64,000 nucleotides of DNA from Rhodospirillaceae bacterium (GCA_040219235.1 JAVJSV010000016.1:310001-374000); one strand, 5' to 3'; positions 9,306 through 18,278 are shown, counted from the stretch's first letter. Numbers and translations: made by a program. Notes: generated by a model from the letters alone, not told the origin.

Positions 9306-10025
9306 ATGGAATATACAGCCCTTACGCGTCCGCAGTTCTTCTTCACCACCGCTCCCTTGCCGTGTCCCTATCTGCCTGACCGGTTAGAGCGTAAAATTGT
9401 CACCGAATTAAACGGCCCAAAATCAGACACCCTTCACGAGATGCTGGCCAAGGGCGGTTTCCGTCGCAGTCATTCCATTGCCTATGCGCCTGCCTGCCCT
9501 GGCTGTAAGGCTTGCGTGCCGGTCCGGGTGAACGTTGCTGATTTCAAATTGCGCCGTAGTCTCGCCCGCACCTGGAAAGCCAATGCAGACATCACAGCCC
9601 ATGTGGTTCCTGCCCGAGCCACCACAGAACAATTCGAACTGTTCAACCACTATCAGCGCTCCCGGCATGCGTCCAGCGATATGGCACACATGGGGTTTTA
9701 CGAATACAGTGCGATGATCGAAGACAGCCCTATAGAGACCTATCTGGTAGAGTTCAGAACACCAGAGAGTGAATTGATCGCGGTCTGTCTGACCGATCAA
9801 ACCAATGACGGCTTATCAGCCGTCTACAGTTTCTTCTCGGCAGATCCAGAATATGCCGGTTTAGGTAACTTCGTGGTGCTGTGGTTGATTGAACACGCCC
9901 GCGCGCTCAGTTTGCCCTATATTTATCTCGGCTATTGGATCGAGCAGAGCCCCAAGATGGCCTATAAGAAACGCTTCAAGCCACTAGAAATTCTTGGCCC
10001 AAATGGCTGGGAATCACTTACCTGA
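9306..10025 (+). CDS. bpt: Leucyl/aspartyl-tRNA-protein transferase (Bpt/ATE family)
   Basis: It transfers an amino acid from aminoacyl-tRNA to the N-terminus of proteins bearing destabilising residues, marking them for ClpAP in the bacterial N-end rule pathway. The 239-residue protein has the N-terminal CPYLPDRLER motif and the cysteine cluster ACPGCKACVPVRV typical of the ATE fold. The GNAT-like C-terminal half carries LPYIYLGYWIEQSPKMAYKKRFKPLE. It ends GPNGWESLT. The minus-one frame beyond the stop stays open and could encode a short arginine-rich tail (LTAGRERYTLYLRERHNL), so a late frameshift cannot be excluded, but the present end is within the family's normal range. A strong terminator follows. 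Confidence 0.88.
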   Translation: MEYTALTRPQFFFTTAPLPCPYLPDRLERKIVTELNGPKSDTLHEMLAKGGFRRSHSIAYAPACPGCKACVPVRVNVADFKLRRSLARTWKANADITAHVVPARATTEQFELFNHYQRSRHASSDMAHMGFYEYSAMIEDSPIETYLVEFRTPESELIAVCLTDQTNDGLSAVYSFFSADPEYAGLGNFVVLWLIEHARALSLPYIYLGYWIEQSPKMAYKKRFKPLEILGPNGWESLT

Positions 10026-10115
10026 CTGCCGGGCGTGAACGCTACACGTTATATCTGCGTGAACGCCATAACCTTGCCCATCACGCGCCTCTAGAACCAA
10101 AAAATGCAGACAAAA

Positions 10116-10139
10116 AAAGCCCCGCCGAAGCGGGGCTTT
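10116..10139. terminator. Rho-independent terminator, probably bidirectional
   Basis: A 10-bp perfect stem (AAAGCCCCGC pairing with GCGGGGCTTT) has a four-base CGAA loop. Seven A precede it and a pyrimidine-rich stretch follows on the plus strand. It sits between the converging bpt and TonB-receptor genes and could end both transcripts. Confidence 0.9.
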
Positions 10140-10164
10140 CTCTATTTCAGTCTAAGACCTCAAA

Positions 10165-12357
10165 CTACATGCTGTATTTCAGAGTGAGTTTGTAGGTCTG
10201 TGGCGGACGGGCCACGAAGCCACCCAATCCACGCGAGCCAGTTGCGAACAGTTCGTTGTCTTCCAGATTGGAAACCGAGAAGCGTGCGGCCCAGGTTTGA
10301 TTGTATTCAATCTCGGCATAGGCATTGATGCGATCATAGGACGCCGACAGCACTTCGTTGGTTGCCGAAGTAATGAAGTCATCGGTGTAGTACATATCTG
10401 CACCCACCTTGATCGCGGCATCAACACCACCCATGACGAAATCACGCGTGTAATCAAAGCCAATCGCAAAGGCATAATCAGCTGTTTGCGGTGTCTGTGC
10501 GACTACTCCAAAAGCAGTCAGCGAATTTGCCGGCGCTGATGTTGGATCCAAATCACGGAACTTGCCGTCCAGAAGTGTGACGGTTGTGAACGCATTGAAG
10601 CCTTCAAACAACGCGGCATTGGCTTCAATTTCGATCCCTTGAATGGTGGCCGAGCCCGCGTTCTGCACGGGGAACGTCAGGTTGCCATTCACCAACACCT
10701 GGGCGTTGAGCGTCAGGTCACTGATGCGGTTGTGGAAGTAGTTGGCATTGAAGCGCAAGCGGTTATCGAACAACTCGCTTTTAATACCGGCTTCATAGGT
10801 CCAGTTGGTTTCAGCCCCGTAGTTGGATTGCGCAACGCTGGTATCGAAGATGTTGATGCCGTTAAACCCACCCGCCTTGAAACCCTTGGCGGCTGAAACA
10901 AACAGCATCACGTCGTCATTGACGGCATAATCCAGGCCGACCTTAGGCGTCCAGGAATTCTCTTCAATTGCATCGACAATGTTTTCAGAGGGGACTGGGG
11001 CAAAGAAATAATCAATGTTGAAGTCCCAGTCTTTTTCGTCGCGGGTCCAGCGCAGACCAGCGGTCATGCTCAGTTGATCCGTAATCGCATAATCAGCCTG
11101 ACCGAACACTGAATAGGAGTCTGTGCCTGTGTCATAGCCACTGCGTGAGGTTGGGCCAAAGAAGTACCAGTTGATATCTTGGGTGGCGCGTTCATTGAGA
11201 TAGAACGCACCTACGATGTAGTTAAGTTTATCGTCAAAGCCCGTACCCGTCAGTTGCAGCTCCTGCGTCCATTGATCCGAGTCCGTTTCAATGGCCCCTA
11301 CAATTACGCCGGCACCCGAGAAGTCCGTGGTGAAATAGTCTTTGGTGTTCACAAATGCGGTGATGGATTTCAACGTCGCAGTGTCAAAATCATAAGACAT
11401 GGTCCACGAAGCAATAAGCTGCTCGGTATCGCCGCGCGGTTGGTCGGTGATGTTCAGCACCCCACCGCCGCTGTAGTCCTGGTTGGGCACAAAGTTGTCG
11501 TAGAGTCCGCCAAACGTCGGAACCAGGTCTTTCGTTGTGTATTGGGCGTTGTTCGGAATGCCAGGTGTTGTTGCATTGACCATTACGTTGGAATCGTTGC
11601 GGCTGTCTGCGTAAGAGACATGAGCAATGGCATCAAAGTTCTCACCGCCGGTGTAGCGCAATTTCACGCGACCGGCCCAGTTCTCTTCTTCACCGATGTT
11701 TTCACCGGTGGCAAGATTGGTGCCGTATCCATCGCGGCCGTTTAACTGCAACGCAACAGAGCCTGAAATCGTATCACTCAGGGGTCCACCTGTGCTGACG
11801 GACGCTTCATAGGCATCGTAATTGCCATAACCTACGGAGCCGTCCAGCCACATTTCATCGCCTGGGGTCTTACTGATGAACTTCAACGCACCGGCCAGGG
11901 TGTTCCGACCGTACAGTGTGCCTTGCGGGCCACGCAGAACTTCGATGCGCTCGACGTCAGCCAAGCGTGTGTTGTTGCCGTTCAAGCGGCCAACGTAAAC
12001 GTCATCCACGTAAATCCCGAACGGAGACTCAGCCACCGCCAAAGACGCATCCTGCTGCAACGAGCCGCGCATGGACGGTGACAGGTTGGTCGGCTGGGTG
12101 ATGTTGTTGGTCATTTTCAGGCTGGGAACATAACGCTCCAGATCCTGGCCTTCAGAAATCTGACGATTTTCGAGCTGCTCAACGCTGAACGCGGAAACCG
12201 GAACGGGAACCGTCTGCAGGTCCTGCTCACGGCGCTGTGCCGTTACAACAATTTCTTCGAGGGTAATGTTTTGGGCCAACACATCATTGGCGGACATCAG
12301 ACCAACCACCATCCCTGAGGCGATGATTGACGTTGTGTAAAGCGTGCGCTTCAGCAT
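10165..12357 (-). CDS. TonB-dependent outer-membrane receptor
   Basis: A 730-residue outer-membrane beta-barrel for energised uptake of a large or scarce ligand. The chosen ATG at 12357 has GGAGAGAG upstream and gives a clean signal peptide (MLKRTLYTTSIIASGMVVGL, ending near DVLAQ). The TonB box region is ITLEEIVVTAQRRE. A plug domain follows, with the family stretch RIEVLRGPQGTLYGRNTLAGALKF. The C-terminal barrel ends in aromatic residues (YKLTLKYSM). There is no N-terminal signalling (STN) domain, unlike the receptor at 53.5 kb. It belongs to the broad class common in alphaproteobacteria that consume plant, algal or aromatic compounds; the ligand is unknown. A 21-bp inverted repeat lies 40 bases upstream of the start. 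Confidence 0.93.
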   Translation of the reverse strand: MLKRTLYTTSIIASGMVVGLMSANDVLAQNITLEEIVVTAQRREQDLQTVPVPVSAFSVEQLENRQISEGQDLERYVPSLKMTNNITQPTNLSPSMRGSLQQDASLAVAESPFGIYVDDVYVGRLNGNNTRLADVERIEVLRGPQGTLYGRNTLAGALKFISKTPGDEMWLDGSVGYGNYDAYEASVSTGGPLSDTISGSVALQLNGRDGYGTNLATGENIGEEENWAGRVKLRYTGGENFDAIAHVSYADSRNDSNVMVNATTPGIPNNAQYTTKDLVPTFGGLYDNFVPNQDYSGGGVLNITDQPRGDTEQLIASWTMSYDFDTATLKSITAFVNTKDYFTTDFSGAGVIVGAIETDSDQWTQELQLTGTGFDDKLNYIVGAFYLNERATQDINWYFFGPTSRSGYDTGTDSYSVFGQADYAITDQLSMTAGLRWTRDEKDWDFNIDYFFAPVPSENIVDAIEENSWTPKVGLDYAVNDDVMLFVSAAKGFKAGGFNGINIFDTSVAQSNYGAETNWTYEAGIKSELFDNRLRFNANYFHNRISDLTLNAQVLVNGNLTFPVQNAGSATIQGIEIEANAALFEGFNAFTTVTLLDGKFRDLDPTSAPANSLTAFGVVAQTPQTADYAFAIGFDYTRDFVMGGVDAAIKVGADMYYTDDFITSATNEVLSASYDRINAYAEIEYNQTWAARFSVSNLEDNELFATGSRGLGGFVARPPQTYKLTLKYSM

Positions 12358-12396
12358 GAACTCTCTCTCCAGATATCTAAATAATAGATTTTTGTC

Positions 12397-12417
12397 GACT
12401 TGATTAAGGATCAAGTC
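12397..12417. promoter_or_regulatory. Inverted repeat upstream of TonB receptor
   Basis: GACTTGAT-TAAGG-ATCAAGTC is an 8-bp perfect inverted repeat with a five-base spacer, located 40 bases before the receptor start in its likely leader or promoter. It could be an operator or a leader hairpin. The TTGAT/ATCAA arms recur in a palindrome upstream of the Rieske oxygenase at 51175. Confidence 0.4.
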
Positions 12418-12512
12418 ATCCCCTTGTAATTCCAACGGAATATAAGTGTCACAGAGCTGACAACAAGCGAAATCGGTACTAAAACGGTCCGGGATAGAGT
12501 TTTAATACGGTA

Positions 12513-12532
12513 GTGATGCACCGCTGCATCAC
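12513..12532. repeat. Hairpin GTGATGCA-CCGC-TGCATCAC
   Basis: A perfect 8-bp stem with a four-base loop lies in the 243-base gap between the TonB receptor start and the VOC gene end. No T-tract follows on either strand, so it is more likely a regulatory or mRNA structure than a simple terminator. Confidence 0.4.
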
Positions 12533-12566
12533 CCACACCATAAAAACACAGACAAAAAATGGGATT

Positions 12567-12584
12567 TGTCCGTTACAGCGGACA
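12567..12584 (-). terminator. Possible terminator of the VOC gene pair
   Basis: TGTCCG and CGGACA form a 6-bp stem around a six-base loop, about 17 bases past the stop of the second VOC gene. On the minus strand a T-rich run follows only after an eight-base gap (AATCCCATTTTTT), so the assignment is weak. Confidence 0.35.
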
Positions 12585-12600
12585 CTCTTTGGTATGAAAA

Positions 12601-13095
12601 CTAAGGCGTGTTGATGTTGGGGTTATGATTGCGTGGCGCATAGCCGAAGATATTATTTTCCCAGTCAGCTATGTAATAGATTGAGACATCCGCCTGAGAC
12701 GACGTCCATTTCTCAATAAGGGGGCTGTTTGCTTCACGTGCACGCCGCACCACGTCTTCCAGGTCCGTGGTTTCAAAAATTGCGACCACCCCCTGTTGTG
12801 TCCGTGACTCTTTCGGGCCGCCCGGCTGCGTGTTCGGATCCATACGCACAATCTCAAGGGAGCCGCCGCCGTCTTCATGGTAAAAGATGACACTGCCACG
12901 GGAATTGACACGATTCACTTTCATGCCCAGCGCAATGTAAAATTCAGACAGCGTGCCAGGATCCGGTGTTCGCAACAGAATTGTCGGTGTCGCCGTAAAG
13001 AGCGGCGCTGTTGTATTCTCTTCCGCCCGAACGGGCATAGATGTTGCAATCACGCAGGCAATCGCCAGTCCTGTAAGTCCGTGTAAGAGTCGCAT
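12601..13095 (-). CDS. Exported VOC (glyoxalase-fold) protein, copy 2
   Basis: A 164-residue protein with an N-terminal signal peptide (MRLLHGLTGLAIACVIATSM, cleavage near VRAEE) and one VOC domain. The opening strand TPTILLRTPDPGTLSEFYIALGMK is the usual beta-alpha start of glyoxalase/dioxygenase-type modules; QQGVVAIFETTDLEDVVRRA and DWENNIFGYAPR complete it. It is a close paralogue of the gene immediately upstream. The ATG at 13095 is set by a consensus AGGAGG five bases before it; a GTG six bases earlier would overlap that site. VOC proteins are usually cytoplasmic, so the export signal is notable. Function is unknown: lyase, isomerase, dioxygenase or small-molecule binding are all possible. 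Confidence 0.8.
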   Translation of the reverse strand: MRLLHGLTGLAIACVIATSMPVRAEENTTAPLFTATPTILLRTPDPGTLSEFYIALGMKVNRVNSRGSVIFYHEDGGGSLEIVRMDPNTQPGGPKESRTQQGVVAIFETTDLEDVVRRAREANSPLIEKWTSSQADVSIYYIADWENNIFGYAPRNHNPNINTP

Positions 13096-13104
13096 CTTCA
13101 CCTC

Positions 13105-13605
13105 CTAGGGCACTTTAACGTTTGGGTTGTGATAACGTGGGGCAAACCCGAAAATATTGTTTTCCCAATCCCCAACGTAATAAATCGAGTGGCCGCGCTG
13201 AGACGACGTCCAGCGCTCAATCAGCGTCGCCCCCGCTTCTTTTGCGCGCCGCACCAACTCCGCTTGATCCGTGACTTCAAAAATGGCCACGACCCCTTGC
13301 TGGGTGCGCGTTGTTTTAGGGCCACCAGGCTTGGTGTTCGGGTCCATTTTCAGAATCTCTAATGAGCCTTGCCCGTTTTCCAGATAAATGAACGAACCGT
13401 TTTCACTGCGTCGCGCGACCTTCATGCCAAGCGCTTCATAGAACTTGGTTAGGTTTTCGGGGTCTGGCGTGCGCAACAAAATCGTCGGCGTTGCCGTAAA
13501 TAAGGGCGGTGATGTGTTTTCTTCGGCCCGCACCACAGAGTGACCCGCCCCACCAACAGAAATGCCCGTTGCCAACAGCGTCAGCACCAATAGTTTTTTC
13601 AGCAT
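13105..13605 (-). CDS. Exported VOC (glyoxalase-fold) protein, copy 1
   Basis: A 166-residue paralogue of the following gene, also with a signal peptide (MLKKLLVLTLLATGISVGG, cleavage near VRAEE). Both mature proteins begin with nearly the same stretch (FTATPTILLRTPDP). They share PNTxPGGPKxxRTQQGVVAIFE and the ending DWENNIFGxAPRxHNPN. Only nine bases separate the two genes, and the ribosome site of the second sits in that gap, so they form a two-gene operon born of tandem duplication. The start at 13605 is preferred over upstream in-frame codons because it yields a clean signal peptide. The TonB receptor nearby on the same strand may belong to the same physiological unit, but a 243-base gap separates them. 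Confidence 0.8.
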   Translation of the reverse strand: MLKKLLVLTLLATGISVGGAGHSVVRAEENTSPPLFTATPTILLRTPDPENLTKFYEALGMKVARRSENGSFIYLENGQGSLEILKMDPNTKPGGPKTTRTQQGVVAIFEVTDQAELVRRAKEAGATLIERWTSSQRGHSIYYVGDWENNIFGFAPRYHNPNVKVP

Positions 13606-13668
13606 CTTTATACGCCCTCTCATAATCAACACCGATTTCCTATGATGACTGTGACCTATTCTTTGCGT

Positions 13669-14568
13669 TTAAAAAAGCCTGCCGCGCACATCTTCCGGGG
13701 TCATGTTCGCCTGACGCATGGCCCGCAGCGACAACGCTCCATCGCGTTTTGACAGCCGTTCGCCCTGGTCATTCACAATCAACTTATGATGCTGATAGAC
13801 CGGCGGCTCCAAATCAAACAGCGCATAGAGCACCGCATGCAGTCCTGCCGCCTCGCGCAGGTCGTCACCCCGAATGACATGCGTTACGCCTTGGGCCGCA
13901 TCATCCAGAACCGATGACAAATGATAACTGGTGCCGATGTCTTTACGGCCCAACACCACGTCGCCAAACTGTGTGGCATTTGCAGGGCGTTCCTGCACAC
14001 CGTCCTCAGTCACCTCTTGATAGGTCAGCGTTTCAAATGTAGGGCCAAGTTCAGCCTCAACCGCCTCTAAGGACAACCGCCAGGCAAAAGGTTGACCCTC
14101 TGCTAGGTTGTCGCGTTCCTTCGAGGCCGCCAGAGGCCCGCTGCGAAACACGGGTGCATCAACCTCTGAGCGCTGATGCGGCGCACCCATCGCCTCTTCA
14201 ATGTCTTTGCGGGTTTTAAAACAGCGGTAAACCAAGCCGCGCGCGGCTAAGTTTTCCAGATGCTCGGTATAAATTTCAAAACGGTCTGACTGTCGCCAAA
14301 CGTCAGCATCCCAATGCAGACCAAGCCACTCTAAATCTTCGTAGATCGCAGCCTCAAATGCAGCTTTACATCGCGTCACATCAATGTCTTCGATGCGTAA
14401 AAGAAAGCGCCCCCTCGCCTTTACAGCAGCGTCAAAATTCAGGAGTGCCGAATAGGCATGACCAAGATGAAGCAGCCCCGTGGGTGACGGCGCAAACCGT
14501 GTGATGAGCGTGGACTTGGCAGATATAGACGTGGCAGATGGAGTGAGCATGGCGCAAAGATAACGCAT
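13669..14568 (-). CDS. gluQ: Glutamyl-Q tRNA(Asp) synthetase
   Basis: A truncated paralogue of glutamyl-tRNA synthetase that attaches glutamate to the queuosine base of tRNA-Asp. The HIGH-type signature is RFAPSPTGLLHLGHA at residues 26-40 and the KMSKS-type motif is RLSKRD near residue 272. The protein stops soon after, with no anticodon-binding domain; 299 residues is the normal GluQRS length. The cysteine-rich zinc site seen in the E. coli enzyme is not preserved: only one cysteine remains in YRCFKTRKD. The start could also be the internal ATG at 14550. It is followed by the VOC pair after 63 bases. Confidence 0.88.
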   Translation of the reverse strand: MRYLCAMLTPSATSISAKSTLITRFAPSPTGLLHLGHAYSALLNFDAAVKARGRFLLRIEDIDVTRCKAAFEAAIYEDLEWLGLHWDADVWRQSDRFEIYTEHLENLAARGLVYRCFKTRKDIEEAMGAPHQRSEVDAPVFRSGPLAASKERDNLAEGQPFAWRLSLEAVEAELGPTFETLTYQEVTEDGVQERPANATQFGDVVLGRKDIGTSYHLSSVLDDAAQGVTHVIRGDDLREAAGLHAVLYALFDLEPPVYQHHKLIVNDQGERLSKRDGALSLRAMRQANMTPEDVRGRLF

Positions 14569-14696
14569 TTAGGCAAAGCATACGTATTCAAATTCACACT
14601 CTTCATGCGTCCAAAAAAACTTACTTCATTTTTTGATACCCATCATCATTTGCCTCTATAAGCCGCAAGGTCATCCCAAACTCGAATACAGCGTTG

Positions 14697-14734
14697 AAAA
14701 CACAATCCCTAAAACACAATCCCTAAAACACAAT
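14697..14734. repeat. Short tandem repeat, 14-bp unit
   Basis: AAAACACAATCCCT occurs twice in full and a third time over its first ten bases, directly head to tail, in the 176-base gap between gluQ and the DUF2189 gene. It looks like a slippage-prone minisatellite without an obvious regulatory role. Confidence 0.75.
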
Positions 14735-14744
14735 CGCACCAGGC

Positions 14745-15563
14745 TTAAACAATAACCTTTCGGTAAAGATGCCACGTCGCATGGGCCAACACAGGCATCA
14801 CCACGACCAAGCCAACCAAAGCCATCAGCGCGCCAACCATCATGCTCCCGACCACAATCAAACCCCAGACCGACATCGTTACGGGGTTTTTACGAACGGC
14901 CTCGACGGATGAAGCGACGGCCTTGCCCGTGCTCACGTGGCGGTCCAGCAACATCGGAAATGAGACAGCGCTGATCGATAAAACAACGACAGCAAAAATA
15001 AAACCAATCCCATTCCCGGCCACAATCATGGTCCAGCCCGCTTTGGTGGTAAACACGCGGTCTATAAAATCGCCGAGCGATAAAATCGGCTCGCCTCCGA
15101 CCGTCAATAAAAACAGAATAGCGGCGGCGCTCATCCACAACAGGAACAACGCCAGCAGTATCCCGCCTAATTTCAAAATTTCTGGCCAGGCCGGCGAGGC
15201 CGTAACGGCAAAGGCATCGCGCCAAGAAATATCTTCGCCTAATTCACGCTTACGGCTCAATTCGTACAAACCAATCGCGACGAACGGGCCAAGCAAGGCA
15301 AAGCCAGACACTAAGGGAAAAGCAAACGGCAACAGCTTCTCATTCAATGTCACACCCAGCGCCAGCAGCATTGCAAAAGGATAAATCAATCCAATAAAAA
15401 GCGGATGACTTGGTTTTGCATTAAAATCTTCAAGACCTTTGGCGATGGCATCGGTCAGGTCTGTAAAATTGATAAACCGGACACTTGGGCCAAGAGACGC
15501 CCGCGCCGGCGCAGTGCCTTCATCTGATACTGAAAAGTTAGAATTTGTGGCTTCATGTTGCAT
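14745..15563 (-). CDS. DUF2189 family integral membrane protein
   Basis: A 272-residue protein with about six hydrophobic segments, after a soluble start of roughly 30 residues. The stretch INFTDLTDAIAKGLEDFNAK and the following hydrophobic HPLFIGLIYPFAMLLALGV are characteristic of DUF2189, a family of unknown function sometimes described as resembling cytochrome oxidase subunit I. A conserved-looking LYELSRKRELGEDISWRDAF lies in a cytoplasmic loop. I start it at the ATG at 15563, preceded by GGTGAGGGAC. It stands alone, with a long non-coding stretch upstream. Confidence 0.75.
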   Translation of the reverse strand: MQHEATNSNFSVSDEGTAPARASLGPSVRFINFTDLTDAIAKGLEDFNAKPSHPLFIGLIYPFAMLLALGVTLNEKLLPFAFPLVSGFALLGPFVAIGLYELSRKRELGEDISWRDAFAVTASPAWPEILKLGGILLALFLLWMSAAAILFLLTVGGEPILSLGDFIDRVFTTKAGWTMIVAGNGIGFIFAVVVLSISAVSFPMLLDRHVSTGKAVASSVEAVRKNPVTMSVWGLIVVGSMMVGALMALVGLVVVMPVLAHATWHLYRKVIV

Positions 15564-15989
15564 GGTCGGTCCCTCACCTTGGGGCCAGCCGCCGCAGTTC
15601 AACGTTTCTCAAACTTATCTGGCAACACACATGAGCGGTGGCCGGCGAATGATTCGAAACGGGTTAAGTGTACACTTTTAACCCGCGCATATCCATGCCG
15701 TAGCTCTGCTATTTCTAAGACCCACTCCTCATGTGTCACCCTCGGATTTATTCCGAGGGTCCAGGGTTCTTGGCAAAAGAAGGGGCGTCCCCCTGGATGC
15801 TCGGGATAAACCCGAGCATGACGGCATGTGTTTTGCCCGAGGTGGCTAGTAAGGGGGACCAAAGCTCTGCTCTTAGCAGCAAGCCCCCTAACCTGCCACG
15901 TTCAGAGCCAAGTCAAACCCCAAATGTATCACTGCCACCAAAGGAGCCGCCCTACATCAGGCTATCTTCACCAGGAAATCGATTTCCAC
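15564..15989. other. Non-coding gap between DUF2189 gene and parC
   Basis: About 425 bases. No convincing gene: the open frames here run through inverted repeats and lack ribosome sites. It contains the two-unit palindromic element at 15738-15819 and a perfect 14-bp palindrome (GGAAATCGATTTCC, 15974-15987) next to the parC stop. Confidence 0.6.
15738..15819. repeat. REP/BIME-like palindromic element, two inverted units
   Basis: Two 29-base units face each other. Each holds a 9-bp hairpin (ACCCTCGGA/TCCGAGGGT and ATGCTCGGG/CCCGAGCAT) with a five-base loop; the loops are TTTAT and its complement ATAAA. Next to each hairpin is one arm of a third stem, CCAGGG (15761-15766) and CCCTGG (15791-15796). 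The two units align well as inverted copies, as in bacterial interspersed mosaic elements. No other copy was found in the window. Confidence 0.8.
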
Positions 15990-18278
15990 TCACCTAAACG
16001 TATTGGTGGTTGAAAACCCGCGTGGCGCGATGCGTCCCGCCTGAGCCCGCTTGCCAACCCACGCCCGCAGGTCTTCCTCGGTGCGCTGGCGACCGCCGGT
16101 CATCCAGGTCAACCCGTCTTTCAAGACAAAAGTTTTCACGTCCGACAAACCGCCGTCTTTATAGCGCTGCAAAAACACGCCACGGCCGCGGGTCATCTCG
16201 GGCACTTCATCCAATGGGAAAATAATCAGCTTGCGGTTCTTGCCCACCACAGCCACGTGGTCATCATTTTCTTCAACAATAAAACAGGCCGCCCCCTTTT
16301 CGCCTTTGCCGAGGTTCAACACCTGTTTCCCGTTCTTGGTTTGGCCGGACACATGCTCTTCGGGCACAACAAACCCGCGCCCCGCACTGGAGGCCACCAA
16401 CAGCTTGCCCTCTTTCTCCCACACCTTCATCTCAAGCACGTTGGCATCGTTGGGCAGATCGACAATCAATCGCAGCGGCTCGCCAAAGCCGCGCCCTTGG
16501 GGCAAGCGGTCTCCGGGTATCGTATAAAATCGCCCATCCGAGCCAAAGAACAACAGCTTGTCGACCGTGGTGGCCTGCAAGGAAAAGGCCCAGTCATCGC
16601 CGTCTTTGAATTTCAGATCAGAAATATCTTCGCGATGGCCTTTCAGCGCCCTGATCCAGCCTTTGTTGGACAGCACAACGGTAATCGGTTCTTTCTCAAC
16701 CAGCGCTTCGATCGGCACAATCACGGCGGACGGTGCATCGCCCAATTCGGTCCGGCGTTTCCCCAAAGGCGTACCCTGGCCGAATTCCTTTTTGGCCTCG
16801 CGCAATTGCTCGCCGACGCTGGCCCATTGCTTGGACTCATCTTTCAACAGCGCCGTCAGCGCTTTTTTTTCCGTGCTCAGGGTATCGTGTTCCCCTTTGA
16901 GCTGCATCTCTTCCAGCTTGCGCAAAGAGCGCAGACGCATGTTTAAAATGGCTTCCGCCTGCACATCCGTCAGCTTAAAGCGCTTCATCAAAACCGGCTT
17001 GGGTTCATCTTCTTCGCGAATGATCTTGATCACTTCATCCAGGTTCAGGAAGGCGATCAAATAACCTTCCAGTACCTCTAGCCGGTGATTGATTTTCTCA
17101 AGGCGATGGTTCGACCGGCGCACCAGAACAACTTGACGGTGGTCCAAATAGGCTTGCAGCACCTCGCGCAGGTTTTGCACACGCGGCACGCCATCGGCAC
17201 ACAGCACATTCAGGTTGAGGCCAAAGCGGACTTCCAAATCGGTCTGCTTGAACAGTTGCTCCATCAGCATTTCAGGATCAACCGTGCGGCTTTTCGGCTC
17301 CAGCACCAAGCGCACATCTTCTGCGGACTCATCGCGCACATCCGCCAGGAAGGGCAACTTGCGTGCTTCCATCAGCTCGGCAATGCGTTCGATCAGTTTT
17401 GCCTTCTGCACCTGGTAAGGCATTTCGGTGACAATGATATCGAACTGCCCGCGTCCCTGTTCCTCGACTTCCCAGCGTGCCCGCACCCGGAAGCTGCCCC
17501 GACCGGTGCGATAGGATTCCGCAATGGACTCTTTGTTCTCGGCCAGAATACCGCCCGTAGGGAAATCTGGTCCCGGAATATATTTCAGCAGCGTGGCGTC
17601 CAGAATTTCAGGGCGTCCACCCTCTTGCTTGGCCTTACTGGGGTCTTTCTTGCGCACATCGCACATGTGAATCAGCGCATCGCATAGCTCGCCCACATTA
17701 TGCGGTGGAATGTTGGTGGCCATGCCCACCGCAATCCCGGACGAGCCATTGGCCAGCAGATTGGGTACCGCCGCCGGCATCACGATCGGCTCGTGTTCTT
17801 CGCCGTCATAGGTGGGGCGGAAGTCAGAGGCATCTTCATCCAGGCCATCCATCAGGGCAATGGCGTATTTGGTCAGCCGCGCTTCCGTGTAGCGCATGGC
17901 GGCGGCGTTATCGCCGTCGATGTTACCGAAGTTGCCCTGCCCCTCGACCAGCGGATAGCGCACGGCAAAATCCTGCGCCAGCCGCACCATGGCGTCATAC
18001 ACGGCCACATCTCCATGGGGGTGATACTTACCGATGACATCCCCAACAACCCGGGCGCACTTTTTAAAGCCCTGATCCGGGTTCAGCTTCAGTTCCCGCA
18101 TGGCAAACAGTAAGCGTCGATGCACCGGCTTCAGGCCATCGCGGATGTCGGGCAGCGAGCGCGACACAATGGTCGACATGGCATAGGCCAGATACCGCTG
18201 GGACAAAGCTTCCCCAAAGGGCGCTTCGACAATGGTCTCCACAACATTGGATTTTTTCGGGGTACGGGATCGAGCCAT
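15990..18278 (-). CDS. parC: DNA topoisomerase IV subunit A
   Basis: The breakage-rejoining subunit of topoisomerase IV, which decatenates daughter chromosomes together with ParE. The 762-residue protein opens with [20 protein letters not shown] and has the catalytic tyrosine at Y130 in [10 protein letters not shown]. The quinolone-site helix is [17 protein letters not shown] at residues 86-102; the position that is Ser80 in E. coli ParC is Val91 here. The C-terminal part has the reduced beta-pinwheel repeats expected of ParC rather than GyrA. It is separated from recO by almost 580 bases that must hold its promoter. A perfect palindrome lies at its 3' end. Confidence 0.92.
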   Translation of the reverse strand: MARSRTPKKSNVVETIVEAPFGEALSQRYLAYAMSTIVSRSLPDIRDGLKPVHRRLLFAMRELKLNPDQGFKKCARVVGDVIGKYHPHGDVAVYDAMVRLAQDFAVRYPLVEGQGNFGNIDGDNAAAMRYTEARLTKYAIALMDGLDEDASDFRPTYDGEEHEPIVMPAAVPNLLANGSSGIAVGMATNIPPHNVGELCDALIHMCDVRKKDPSKAKQEGGRPEILDATLLKYIPGPDFPTGGILAENKESIAESYRTGRGSFRVRARWEVEEQGRGQFDIIVTEMPYQVQKAKLIERIAELMEARKLPFLADVRDESAEDVRLVLEPKSRTVDPEMLMEQLFKQTDLEVRFGLNLNVLCADGVPRVQNLREVLQAYLDHRQVVLVRRSNHRLEKINHRLEVLEGYLIAFLNLDEVIKIIREEDEPKPVLMKRFKLTDVQAEAILNMRLRSLRKLEEMQLKGEHDTLSTEKKALTALLKDESKQWASVGEQLREAKKEFGQGTPLGKRRTELGDAPSAVIVPIEALVEKEPITVVLSNKGWIRALKGHREDISDLKFKDGDDWAFSLQATTVDKLLFFGSDGRFYTIPGDRLPQGRGFGEPLRLIVDLPNDANVLEMKVWEKEGKLLVASSAGRGFVVPEEHVSGQTKNGKQVLNLGKGEKGAACFIVEENDDHVAVVGKNRKLIIFPLDEVPEMTRGRGVFLQRYKDGGLSDVKTFVLKDGLTWMTGGRQRTEEDLRAWVGKRAQAGRIAPRGFSTTNTFR

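Noticed and set aside
11179-11745. 188-codon forward frame inside the TonB receptor
   Set aside because: Antisense shadow of a well-supported gene; composition follows the complementary codons and no start signal is present.
15599-15862. 87-codon frame over the palindromic element
   Set aside because: It translates the inverted repeats themselves and has no coding character.
16257-16946. 229-codon forward frame antisense to parC
   Set aside because: Long antisense frames are expected opposite this codon usage; parC is unambiguous.
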